A DNA stretch of 64,000 nucleotides, taken from assembly GCA_904420585.1 (NCBI GenBank), contig CAJFVX010000031.1, positions 19,624 to 83,623 of the forward strand. Reading direction: 5' to 3'. The notes beneath the pieces are model-generated. The model saw only the letters and a program-made list of their open reading frames with translations, did no database searches and had not been told where the DNA came from. Position numbers and translations under genes: made by a program. Every line of letters begins with the position of its first letter. Positions within the stretch are counted from its first letter, which is position 1. Below, piece after piece: positions 10,159-18,170 of the stretch. The stretch is from Candidatus Howiella intestinavium. GTDB taxonomy: Bacteria; Bacillota; Clostridia; Oscillospirales; Acutalibacteraceae.

Positions 10159-10234
10159 CCCCACTTACATGGGATATTGCTCCACCCTGCGCCACTTATA
10201 GGAACATTATAGGGGATTTTCCCGGCAATTGCAA
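10159..10234 (-). promoter_or_regulatory. mraZ/dcw promoter with MraZ-box-like repeats
   Basis: Minus strand: TTGCAA (10229-10234), 17-bp spacer, TATAAT (10206-10211), then GTGGCG, GTGGAG, GTGGGG at 10190-10195, 10180-10185, 10159-10164 (10 and 21 bp periodicity). Confidence 0.7.
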
Positions 10235-10370
10235 GGGCAGACTAGGACATGACTCCAAGAAAATTTTTCCGGTTTGTGCCAAAGACTACACATGGCACAA
10301 GATGTTGTGGGAAGAGAATAAACGTTCGGATTTTATGGGATAAAAGGCCGGTTATCCGGTGCGCTGCAAG

Positions 10371-10430
10371 GCGGTGGTGCAAATTCCCACGATTTTCCCT
10401 TCCGTGGGGCGCAGTCCCACAGAAGGGGCG
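10371..10430 (+). promoter_or_regulatory. Structured leader upstream of lipoprotein gene (mutually exclusive hairpins)
   Basis: CCCTTC-C-GTGGG gcgcagt CCCAC-A-GAAGGG (10397-10427) competes with CCCACG(10386-10391):CGTGGG(10403-10408) and GTGG(10374-10377):CCAC(10387-10390). Confidence 0.4.
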
Positions 10431-10528
10431 GCCGGCTGTGCAAAGACGATGAAAAAGATTGTACAGGGCAGAGAAACAAAAGGCGAGGCAAATGACACTT
10501 TATTTACAGAGAGAGGAGATGAACGGTC

Positions 10529-11167
10529 ATGCGCAAATTCCTTACTTTATTTCTCATCCTGTGCACCGGCCTGCTTTCGGCCTGCCAGGCGGCAGGTTCG
10601 CCTTCTGCCTCATCGCCTGCTTCAAAAGGACAAGGAGCGGACCAAGGTGGTATTTCTGCTGCATCCACAGCCAGCACCGCTTCCCACCCTTTTGCTGCAT
10701 CCGCCGCATCACATACCGCCGAGGCAGCGGAAGCACAGCAGGAACCCCCGGAATCTTATGAGATGGTCGTATATACAAACGGCCTGCCCACCGCCGTGGA
10801 ACCCGGCAGCCGGCAGGCTGAGGAAATTATGCAGGCGGTAACCGCCCTCTGCGAAGGGACAGGGCAAATCGTCCCCCTGGCGATGCCGGAAGCGCCCGCC
10901 GGGCAGGAGGCTGCCGGCCCCATTGAGGAGGCGAAAAATGCTTCCGCCCTGGAAATCTCCTATGGGCAGGACATCACCCTTTCTTTTCATCTGGAGCAAA
11001 CAGAGGGAAATATACAGGCTGAAACCCTGACCTTTGACAGGATGCTTATCGCCCCTGAGCAGCGGCTGGTTTTCCTGTACGCCGACGGCAGCTACCGAGA
11101 CGGCCCCATCCGGTTTTATGAGGAAGAGGACTTTGCCGCTGTCCGGGAGCTTTTAGAGAACCCCTGA
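10529..11167 (+). CDS. Putative lipoprotein of unknown function
   Basis: MRKFLTLFLILCTGLLSACQAAGS signal peptide with LSAC lipobox, Ser/Ala-rich linker; RBS gagaggagat upstream. Confidence 0.75.
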   Translation: MRKFLTLFLILCTGLLSACQAAGSPSASSPASKGQGADQGGISAASTASTASHPFAASAASHTAEAAEAQQEPPESYEMVVYTNGLPTAVEPGSRQAEEIMQAVTALCEGTGQIVPLAMPEAPAGQEAAGPIEEAKNASALEISYGQDITLSFHLEQTEGNIQAETLTFDRMLIAPEQRLVFLYADGSYRDGPIRFYEEEDFAAVRELLENP

Positions 11168-11185
11168 TTGAAGCAGCACACAAAA

Positions 11186-11215
11186 CGCAAAAGGGCCGCC
11201 CACACCGGGCGGCCC
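11186..11215. terminator. Bidirectional terminator between convergent lipoprotein gene and lysA
   Basis: gGGCCGCCCacaccGGGCGGCCcc stem flanked by A-rich/T-containing sides. Confidence 0.7.
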
Positions 11216-11235
11216 CTCATCATTTGCACACTATT

Positions 11236-12528
11236 TTACATATCATTCCGGCAGAGGTCTTCATAGGTCTCGCCCTTGACGATAACCCGGGCCTCCCCGT
11301 CCTTTACCATGACCACCGGCGGCCGGCAAATCCGGTTGTAGTTGCTGGACATGGTGTAGTTATACGCGCCGGTGGCCAGCACCGCCAGGATGTCCCCCGG
11401 CTCGCAGTACTGGATTTTGGTATTCTCCTGAATCAGGTCGCCGCTCTCGCAGCACTTGCCGGCTACCGTCACCGTAAAGTTCCGGGGCTTGCCGGCCTTG
11501 TTGGCCGTGATGACCTCATACCCCGCCTGGTAAAGGGCGTAGCGGGGATTGTCAGTCATGCCGCCGTCGATGGACACATAAGTCCGCACCCCCGGGATAT
11601 CCTTGACCGCGCCTACGGTATAGAGGGTGATGCCGGCGGGGCCCACGATGGAACGGCCGGGTTCGATATAGATATAGGGCGTCTCCAGCTTTTCGGCCGC
11701 GCAGGTGGCGGCTACCGTACCGGCCACCTTTTCCATAAAGGCATGGTAGGGCTGGGGATGCTCCTCCTCTTTATACCGGATGCCGAATCCGCCGCCCAGG
11801 TTCAGTTCCTTTATCTGGATGCCCTCCTTTTGCAGGCGGGCCATAAAGCGCAGCATGACCTCGGCCGCCAGGCAGAAGGGGTCCAGCTCAAAAATTTGGG
11901 AGCCGATGTGGCAGTGCAGCCCCACAAGCTCCAGGCCGGACAGGGAATGGGCCAGCCGGGCCGCCTCTTCGGCCTCCCCCGTCTCCAGGGCAAAGCCGAA
12001 TTTGGAATCGATTTGGCCGGTGCGGATGAAATTGTGGGTGTGGGCGTCGATGCCCGGCTTGATGCGCAGGAACACCCGCACCCTCCTGCCCATTTCCGCC
12101 GCCAGACGGCTGAGGGTATGCAGCTCGGTCATATTGTCGGCCACGATGGTGCCCACGTTCTTCTCCAGAGCCAGCTTAAGTTCGGCTTCGGTTTTATTGT
12201 TGCCGTGGAAAAAGATTTTGTCCGCGGGGAAACCGGCCGCCAGGGCCGTATACAGCTCGCCTCCCGACACCACATCCGCCCCCATGCCCTCTTCGGCCAT
12301 GATGCGGTAGATTTCCTTGCAGCAGAAGGCCTTGCTGGCGTATAAGGGCAAACCCTTGCCGCCGTAAAATTCGTCGATGGAGGCCTTGTAGCTGCGGCAG
12401 GCCTCCCGGATGGCGGTCTCGTCCATAACGTATAGAGGCGTGCCGTAGGCGGCGGCCAAATCCACCGTATCGGCCCCGCCGATGGTCAGGTGTCCCTTTT
12501 CGTTCACGTCCAGGCATGTGCTGATCAT
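11236..12528 (-). CDS. lysA: Diaminopimelate decarboxylase
   Basis: PLP group IV decarboxylase: YASKAFCCKEI, HCHIGSQI, EPGRSIVG, CESGD motifs. Confidence 0.93.
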   Translation of the reverse strand: MISTCLDVNEKGHLTIGGADTVDLAAAYGTPLYVMDETAIREACRSYKASIDEFYGGKGLPLYASKAFCCKEIYRIMAEEGMGADVVSGGELYTALAAGFPADKIFFHGNNKTEAELKLALEKNVGTIVADNMTELHTLSRLAAEMGRRVRVFLRIKPGIDAHTHNFIRTGQIDSKFGFALETGEAEEAARLAHSLSGLELVGLHCHIGSQIFELDPFCLAAEVMLRFMARLQKEGIQIKELNLGGGFGIRYKEEEHPQPYHAFMEKVAGTVAATCAAEKLETPYIYIEPGRSIVGPAGITLYTVGAVKDIPGVRTYVSIDGGMTDNPRYALYQAGYEVITANKAGKPRNFTVTVAGKCCESGDLIQENTKIQYCEPGDILAVLATGAYNYTMSSNYNRICRPPVVMVKDGEARVIVKGETYEDLCRNDM

Positions 12529-13145
12529 GTGTTTTCCCCCGTTTCCTTCCCATTTTCCTGCCCTCCCGCCGCGGCCTCCACGGCCGCCCGCAGGGCTTCT
12601 ACCCCTTCCCCATTGACGGCGGAAAAGGGAATAACCGGCACCGTCGCCGGCAAAAAGGCCAGTTCTTCTTTCAAGGCCGCCTCTCGGGCCGCCCGCTGGC
12701 CTTTATTCAGCTTGTCGCTCTTGGTCAGGGCCACGCATACGGGAAAGCCGCTTTCCAAAAGGAAATGCAGCATGGACAGGTCGTCCTCCGTAGGCGGGTG
12801 GCGCATATCGACAAGCTGCACCACCAGCCGGATATCCCGGCCGGACTGGAAGTAGTGCTCCATCAGCCCCGCCCAGCGCAGCTTTTCCGCCCGGGCCACC
12901 TTGGCGTAGCCGTACCCCGGCAGGTCGCAGAGCCGGATATGCTCCAGGCGGAAGAAATTGATGGTCACCGTCTTTCCCGGCTTGGCGCTGACCCGGGCCA
13001 GGGCCTTCCGACCCAGCAGTTTATTTAAAAGGGACGATTTGCCCACGTTGGACCGGCCCGAAAAACAGATTTCCGGCCGGTCGGCGGGGGGCAGCTGCTC
13101 GGGCGTCCCATAGGAGGCCTCAAAGGCCACGGTATGGTAATTCAT
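12525..13145 (-). CDS. engB: Ribosome biogenesis GTP-binding protein YsxC/EngB
   Basis: GRSNVGKSSLLNKLLGRKALARVSAKPGKT, DLPGYGYAKV, LTKSDK. Confidence 0.94.
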   Translation of the reverse strand: MNYHTVAFEASYGTPEQLPPADRPEICFSGRSNVGKSSLLNKLLGRKALARVSAKPGKTVTINFFRLEHIRLCDLPGYGYAKVARAEKLRWAGLMEHYFQSGRDIRLVVQLVDMRHPPTEDDLSMLHFLLESGFPVCVALTKSDKLNKGQRAAREAALKEELAFLPATVPVIPFSAVNGEGVEALRAAVEAAAGGQENGKETGENT

Positions 13146-13180
13146 GCGTCATCCTCCCTTCCGTCTTGCCTGTGCCCGCC

Positions 13181-15592
13181 CTACTGGCTGATGCCCTTGG
13201 CAGCCGGCTCGGCCGGCTTATCCAGAGGCGGCGTGGGCGTACAGCCCGCCGGCGGCAGGGGCTTGGGCGGGGTCACCAGGGCCTTGCGGATAACCGTGCC
13301 CACGTCCTCCACCGGCACAAAGCAGATATGTTCCTTTACCTTCTGATCCAGTTCGGCCAAATCCGGCTCGTTTTCGGCCGGGATGAAGACCGTCTTAACC
13401 CCCGCCCGGTAGGCGGCCATGCTCTTTTCCTTCAGGCCCCCGATGGCCAGCACCCGGCCCCGGAGGGTTACCTCCCCCGTCATGGCCACGTCCCGCCGCA
13501 CCGGGATGCCGGTCAGGGCCGATACCAGGGCGGTGGTGATGGTCACGCCGGCCGAGGGGCCGTCCTTGGGCACCGCCGCCTCGGTGGCGTGGACATGGAT
13601 GTCCTTATTCTTATAGAAATCCGCCGGGATGCCCAGGGAGGAAGCCTTGCTGCGGACATAACTCACCGCCGTCTGGGCCGACTCCTTCATCACATCCCCC
13701 AGGGAACCGGTGAGGGATACCTTTCCGGTGCCCTCCAGCGCGGCCACCTCCAGCTGCATGAGCTCGCCGCCCACCGACGTCCAGGCCAGGCCATTGATGA
13801 CCCCCACCTGGTCCTCCCGGAGAATCTGCTCCGGCCGGTACTTGGCCGGCCCCAGCAGCTCCTTCAAATCCGACGCCTTGATGGACACCTTCTTCTCCCC
13901 CGAGGCCAGCCGCTTGGCCGCCTTCCGGCAGAGGGAGGCGATGGCCCGCTCCAGCTTGCGCACGCCGGCCTCCCTAGTATAATTGTCTATGAGGCTGTAC
14001 AACGTGCTGTCGGCAATCCGGCAGGTTGCCGCCGTCAGCCCGTGCTTCTCCAGCTGCTTTTTCACCAGGTGCCGCCGGGCTATCTGGAACTTGTCCTCCC
14101 GGGTATAGCTGGGCAGCTCGATGACCTCCATGCGGTCCAGCAGAGGCCCCGGGATGGTGTCCAGGGTGTTGGCGGTGGTTAAGAAGAGCACCCGGCTCAA
14201 GTCAAAGGGCAGTTCGATGTAGTGATCCCGGAAGGCGTAGTTCTGTTCGGCGTCCAGGGCCTCCAGCAGGGCCGCCGAGGGGTCGCCCCGGTAGTCCCGG
14301 CCCAGCTTGTCCACCTCGTCCAGCAGCAGCAGGGGATTGCTGCTGCCCGCCTGCCGGATGGCGTTGATAATCCGGCCGGGCATGGCCCCGATATAGGTCT
14401 TCCGATGTCCCCGGATTTCGGCCTCGTCCGACACACCTCCTAAGGACAGCCGGGCGTACTTCCGCCCCATGCAGGCGGCTATGGATTTGGCGATGGAGGT
14501 CTTGCCCACGCCGGGCGGCCCCACCAGGCAGATGATCTGGCCGGTGATGTCCGGCTTTAGGGCGAAGACCGAAAGCTGCTCGAGAATCCGCTCCTTGACC
14601 TTTTCCAGGCCGTAATGGTCCTTATCCAGCTGCTTACGGGCCTTTTCGATGTCGATTTTATCCTTGGTATAGACGCCCCAGGGCAGTTCCAAACAGGTGT
14701 CCAGATACCCCCGCACCACCGTAGCCTCGTGGGAGCCCATGGGCATCCTGGCCAGCTTGTCGGCCTCCTTGCAGAGCTTTTCCTTGATTTCGTCCGGCGC
14801 CTTCAGGGCGTTTATCTTTTCCTTGTAAACCTCGGCCTCTTCGGCGGGATTGTCCCCGTCGTTCAGCTCCTCGCTGACCGCTTTCAGCTGCTCCCGCAGA
14901 TAGTAGTCCCGCTGGTTGTCCTCCATCTGGCCCTTGACCTTTTCGGCGATTTCCATATCCAGGGCCAGGACCTCGCACTCCTTGGTGAGCACCTGCACCA
15001 GCTTCTCCAGCCGCCGCACCGGATGCAGTTCCTCCAGAACGGCCTGCTTGTCCTCCATGGGAATGGCCAGATTGGCGGCCAGGTAATCGGCCAGCTGGCC
15101 GGGGTCCTCCGCGCTGAGCACCGCCACCGACACGTCGGGGGGCAGCTTGGGAGCCAGGGCGGCGTACTGCTCAAACAGGGAACGGGCATGCCGCAGCAGG
15201 GCCTCCTGGTAAGAGGCCGACGTGCGCACGGGCATCTGCTTGCAGGGGGCTATCTGCCCCAGCATCCCCGGCTCGGTGCGCAGCATCTCCAGGCAGACGG
15301 CCCGCTGCAGGCCCTCCACCAGCACTCGGAGGGTCTCCCCCGGCAGCTTAAGCACCTGCCGTACCCGAGCCAGGCAGCCGATTTGATAGAGCCCCTGGGG
15401 TGCCGGGTCATCCTCCCGGATGTCCTGCTGGGCCGTCAGGAATATGGTCTGGTCGGCGGCCACAGCTTGGTTCAGCGCCGCCACCGATTTGGGGCGGCCC
15501 ACGTCAAAGTGCAGCATCATACCCGGGAAAAGCACCAGGCCCCGCAGGGCCAGCACCGGCAGCACCCGGATTTCTTTTGTGTCATTCGGCAT
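13181..15592 (-). CDS. lon: ATP-dependent endopeptidase La
   Basis: [15 protein letters not shown] Walker [20 protein letters not shown] catalytic Ser, C-terminal Lon domain. Confidence 0.96.
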   Translation of the reverse strand: MPNDTKEIRVLPVLALRGLVLFPGMMLHFDVGRPKSVAALNQAVAADQTIFLTAQQDIREDDPAPQGLYQIGCLARVRQVLKLPGETLRVLVEGLQRAVCLEMLRTEPGMLGQIAPCKQMPVRTSASYQEALLRHARSLFEQYAALAPKLPPDVSVAVLSAEDPGQLADYLAANLAIPMEDKQAVLEELHPVRRLEKLVQVLTKECEVLALDMEIAEKVKGQMEDNQRDYYLREQLKAVSEELNDGDNPAEEAEVYKEKINALKAPDEIKEKLCKEADKLARMPMGSHEATVVRGYLDTCLELPWGVYTKDKIDIEKARKQLDKDHYGLEKVKERILEQLSVFALKPDITGQIICLVGPPGVGKTSIAKSIAACMGRKYARLSLGGVSDEAEIRGHRKTYIGAMPGRIINAIRQAGSSNPLLLLDEVDKLGRDYRGDPSAALLEALDAEQNYAFRDHYIELPFDLSRVLFLTTANTLDTIPGPLLDRMEVIELPSYTREDKFQIARRHLVKKQLEKHGLTAATCRIADSTLYSLIDNYTREAGVRKLERAIASLCRKAAKRLASGEKKVSIKASDLKELLGPAKYRPEQILREDQVGVINGLAWTSVGGELMQLEVAALEGTGKVSLTGSLGDVMKESAQTAVSYVRSKASSLGIPADFYKNKDIHVHATEAAVPKDGPSAGVTITTALVSALTGIPVRRDVAMTGEVTLRGRVLAIGGLKEKSMAAYRAGVKTVFIPAENEPDLAELDQKVKEHICFVPVEDVGTVIRKALVTPPKPLPPAGCTPTPPLDKPAEPAAKGISQ

Positions 15593-15770
15593 GTGTATAT
15601 ATCCCTCCGTTACGGAGCCGCTATTAGACGGCTATGTCGGTTCATTTTGTCCTTATTTGGGTCATTATACAATAAAATGCTGCTTTATGCAACCAAAAGC
15701 CGCAGGGGGAAATGTCGGAAAATCTCCCTTCTTCTCCGTTTTTTCACACGCGATAATCCGTCCGGGCGTA

Positions 15771-15799
15771 TTGCCAGGGCTTTGGGGCTTTGGTATAAT
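15771..15799 (+). promoter_or_regulatory. Promoter for GH127-like gene
   Basis: TTGCCA (15771-15776), 17 bp, TATAAT (15794-15799). Confidence 0.65.
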
Positions 15800-15858
15800 A
15801 AGGCTCGTGAAAAAATCCGGCTTTTTCGCCGGCAGATGAACGGAGGAGGAAGCATACC

Positions 15859-17691
15859 ATGCCGACAAAAACCCCCTATTCCTTTTTTGAAACCACCGCC
15901 ATCCGCCCCACAGGGTGGCTGCGCCGCCAGCTGGAAATCCAGGCTGCGGGCCTGACCAGCCGGCTGGCCGAATTCTGGCCCGATATACGGGACAGCGCCT
16001 GGATCGGCGGCAAGGCCGACGGCTGGGAGCGTGTGCCCTACTGGCTGGACGGCCTCATCCCCTTAGCCTGGCTGCTGGATGACGAGAAGCTGCAGGCCAC
16101 CGCCAAGCGGTACATCGACGGCATCCTGGCCGCCCAGGAGGAGGACGGCTGGATCTGCCCCTGCGAGGACCGGGGACGGTACGACGTATGGGCCTACCTG
16201 CTGATTCTAAAGGTGCTGGTGGTCTACCACCGGGCCACCGGCGACGACCGGATTGAGGAAGCCGTCCGCCGGGCCCTGAAGTGCCTGGACTGGCATGTGG
16301 ACGGCAACACCCTTTTCGGCTGGGCCCAGACCCGCTGGTATGAGGGGCTGGTGGCCATCCTCTGGCTTTACGAACGCACGGGGGAGGACTGGCTGCTGCA
16401 GCTGGCCGCCAAACTCCGCTGCTCCGGCTTTGACTGGAAGGAGTTCTTCGGCAAAAACTGGCCTTATGAAACCGTCACCGCCAAGACCCACTGGGGGCAG
16501 TTCAATCACGTGGTCAACAACGCCATGATGCTCAAGGGTCAGGCCCTCTACGGCCGCATCAGCGGCGACCCCTCCGACGCTGCCTTCGGGGAACATGCCT
16601 ACAACACCCTCATGCGCTACCACGGCATGGTCACCGGCGTCTTCTCGGGCGACGAGTGCCTGGACGGGGACAGCCCCTTCCAGGGCACCGAGCTCTGCGC
16701 CGTGGCCGAGCTGATGTACTCCTTTGAGCACCTCTTTGCCGCTTCCGGCGACGCCAAGTGGGGCGACCGGCTGGAATCGGTGGCCTTCAACGCCTTCCCC
16801 GCCACCTTCACCCCCGATATGAACGCCCATCAGTACGATCAGCAGGTCAACCAGCCCTGGTGCCGCTTTAACCCAAAGCCCAACTTCGGCACCAACGGTC
16901 CCGAGGCCAACCTCTTCGGGGTGGAGCCTAATTACGGCTGCTGCACCTCCAACATGCATCAGGGGTGGCCCAAGTTCGCCGAATCCCTGTTTATGCGCGG
17001 GGAGGACGGCATCGCCGTTCTGGCCTACGCTCCGGCCACGCTGGAAACGGAGGTGGAGGGCGTTCCGGTACAGGTGGCTTTGGATACGGCCTACCCCTTC
17101 CGGGACAGCATCCGTGTCACGGTGTCCTGTCCCCGGCCTGTACGGCTGCGGCTGCGGCTGCGCATCCCCGGCTGGTGCGCCGCCCCCGACTTCGGCATGG
17201 AGGGACAGGCGGAGGATGGATTCTTCTGCATCGACCGCACCTTCACCGGCGAGACGGCCTGGACGGTCACCTTTCCCATGGAGGCAAAGCTGGCCGACCG
17301 GCCCCGGCAGGCCAAAGCCCTCACCCGGGGACCGCTGGTCTACTCCTTATACATAAAGGAACGCATGGAGAAGCAGCACAAGGAGGGCGAGCCCTGGTGG
17401 ATGGAAAACTGCGAGCTGCACAACGACAGCGAATGGCGGTACGCCTTTGACCTGGCCGATCCCGCATCCCTCCGGTTTGAAGAGCATGAAATCGGGCAGC
17501 AGCCCTTCTCGGCCGAGGGGGCCGGGGTTTCGGTGGAAGTGCCCTGCCGGCCGGTGGCCTGGGAGACCGACGGCCTGGTACCCGCCGACCTGCCCGGCGC
17601 GCCCACCGGCGAACAGGTAATACTGCGGTTTATCCCCTACGGCTGCACCCTGCTGCGCATGACCGAAATGCTCAATCTGGCTGAAAAGTAA
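15859..17691 (+). CDS. Glycoside hydrolase family 127 / DUF1680-like protein (putative beta-L-arabinofuranosidase)
   Basis: 610 aa (alpha/alpha)6-type sequence; CCTSNMHQGWPKFAESL Cys-Cys motif and upstream ELCAVAELMYSFEHL characteristic of DUF1680; no signal peptide. Confidence 0.8.
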   Translation: MPTKTPYSFFETTAIRPTGWLRRQLEIQAAGLTSRLAEFWPDIRDSAWIGGKADGWERVPYWLDGLIPLAWLLDDEKLQATAKRYIDGILAAQEEDGWICPCEDRGRYDVWAYLLILKVLVVYHRATGDDRIEEAVRRALKCLDWHVDGNTLFGWAQTRWYEGLVAILWLYERTGEDWLLQLAAKLRCSGFDWKEFFGKNWPYETVTAKTHWGQFNHVVNNAMMLKGQALYGRISGDPSDAAFGEHAYNTLMRYHGMVTGVFSGDECLDGDSPFQGTELCAVAELMYSFEHLFAASGDAKWGDRLESVAFNAFPATFTPDMNAHQYDQQVNQPWCRFNPKPNFGTNGPEANLFGVEPNYGCCTSNMHQGWPKFAESLFMRGEDGIAVLAYAPATLETEVEGVPVQVALDTAYPFRDSIRVTVSCPRPVRLRLRLRIPGWCAAPDFGMEGQAEDGFFCIDRTFTGETAWTVTFPMEAKLADRPRQAKALTRGPLVYSLYIKERMEKQHKEGEPWWMENCELHNDSEWRYAFDLADPASLRFEEHEIGQQPFSAEGAGVSVEVPCRPVAWETDGLVPADLPGAPTGEQVILRFIPYGCTLLRMTEMLNLAEK

Positions 17692-17737
17692 ACAGAGAGC
17701 CGCCCAGCTGCCGCTTATCACGCGGCTCGGGCACGAT

Positions 17738-17774
17738 AAAATTCCCGTCCTGTTCGCACAGGACGGGAATTTTT
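17738..17774 (+). terminator. Rho-independent terminator after GH127-like gene
   Basis: AAAATTCCCGTCCTGT tcgc ACAGGACGGGAATTTTT perfect stem. Confidence 0.85.
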
Positions 17775-17911
17775 ATCCGCCGGGCCCGGTTTATGCATAC
17801 TGCCGATTTATCTTGTATCAGATGTTTCCGTCAAAGTCATTGCAACCGATGTACAGGCCCTCCCCTGTTCGGCAGACAGTCCCTCGCCTCCTCAAGAGAG
17901 ATGTAACCGCC

Positions 17912-17992
17912 TCACAGCTGAAAGGGTGGGATTGTTGGCCTGCGGCAAACGGAAAGCAAAATCGCCATCATCAGAAAAAACAAAGCTACTAT
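17912..17992 (-). other. Candidate small hydrophobic peptide (type I toxin/holin-like relic?)
   Basis: GGGAGGGCGAG followed by reading frame (ATA/I)VALFFLMMAILLSVCRRPTIPPFQL*; ORF track 17912..18118 contains it. Confidence 0.3.
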
Positions 17993-18121
17993 CTCGCCCT
18001 CCCTTTGGACTGAAAACCGCCTCTTTCCCTTCTTCGATTCCGCCGTGGCCACATCCTGCACGGCACAACCGGTCGCGCCGGCAAGACAGAAACTGAGGAT
18101 TCCCATCTCAACCCGCATACG

Positions 18122-18158
18122 AAAAAGTCCACCCTGTTTTCACAGGGTGGACTTTATC
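18122..18158 (-). terminator. Terminator of the ispH::rpsA transcript
   Basis: AAAGTCCACCCTGtgaaaaCAGGGTGGACTTTTTC on minus strand. Confidence 0.8.
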
Positions 18159-18170
18159 CCATACTTATAC

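Noticed and set aside
10371-10430. Cobalamin or FMN riboswitch call
   Set aside because: Only GGTGCAAATTCC resembles the consensus; the B12 box (GCCACTG) and the RFN conserved arms are absent, so no class is assigned.
10359-10841. 160-aa plus-strand ORF overlapping lipoprotein gene
   Set aside because: Different frame from the lipoprotein, which has a better RBS, signal peptide and lipobox.
14615-15955. 446-aa plus-strand ORF
   Set aside because: Antisense to lon and overlapping the GH127 start; composition is an antisense artefact.
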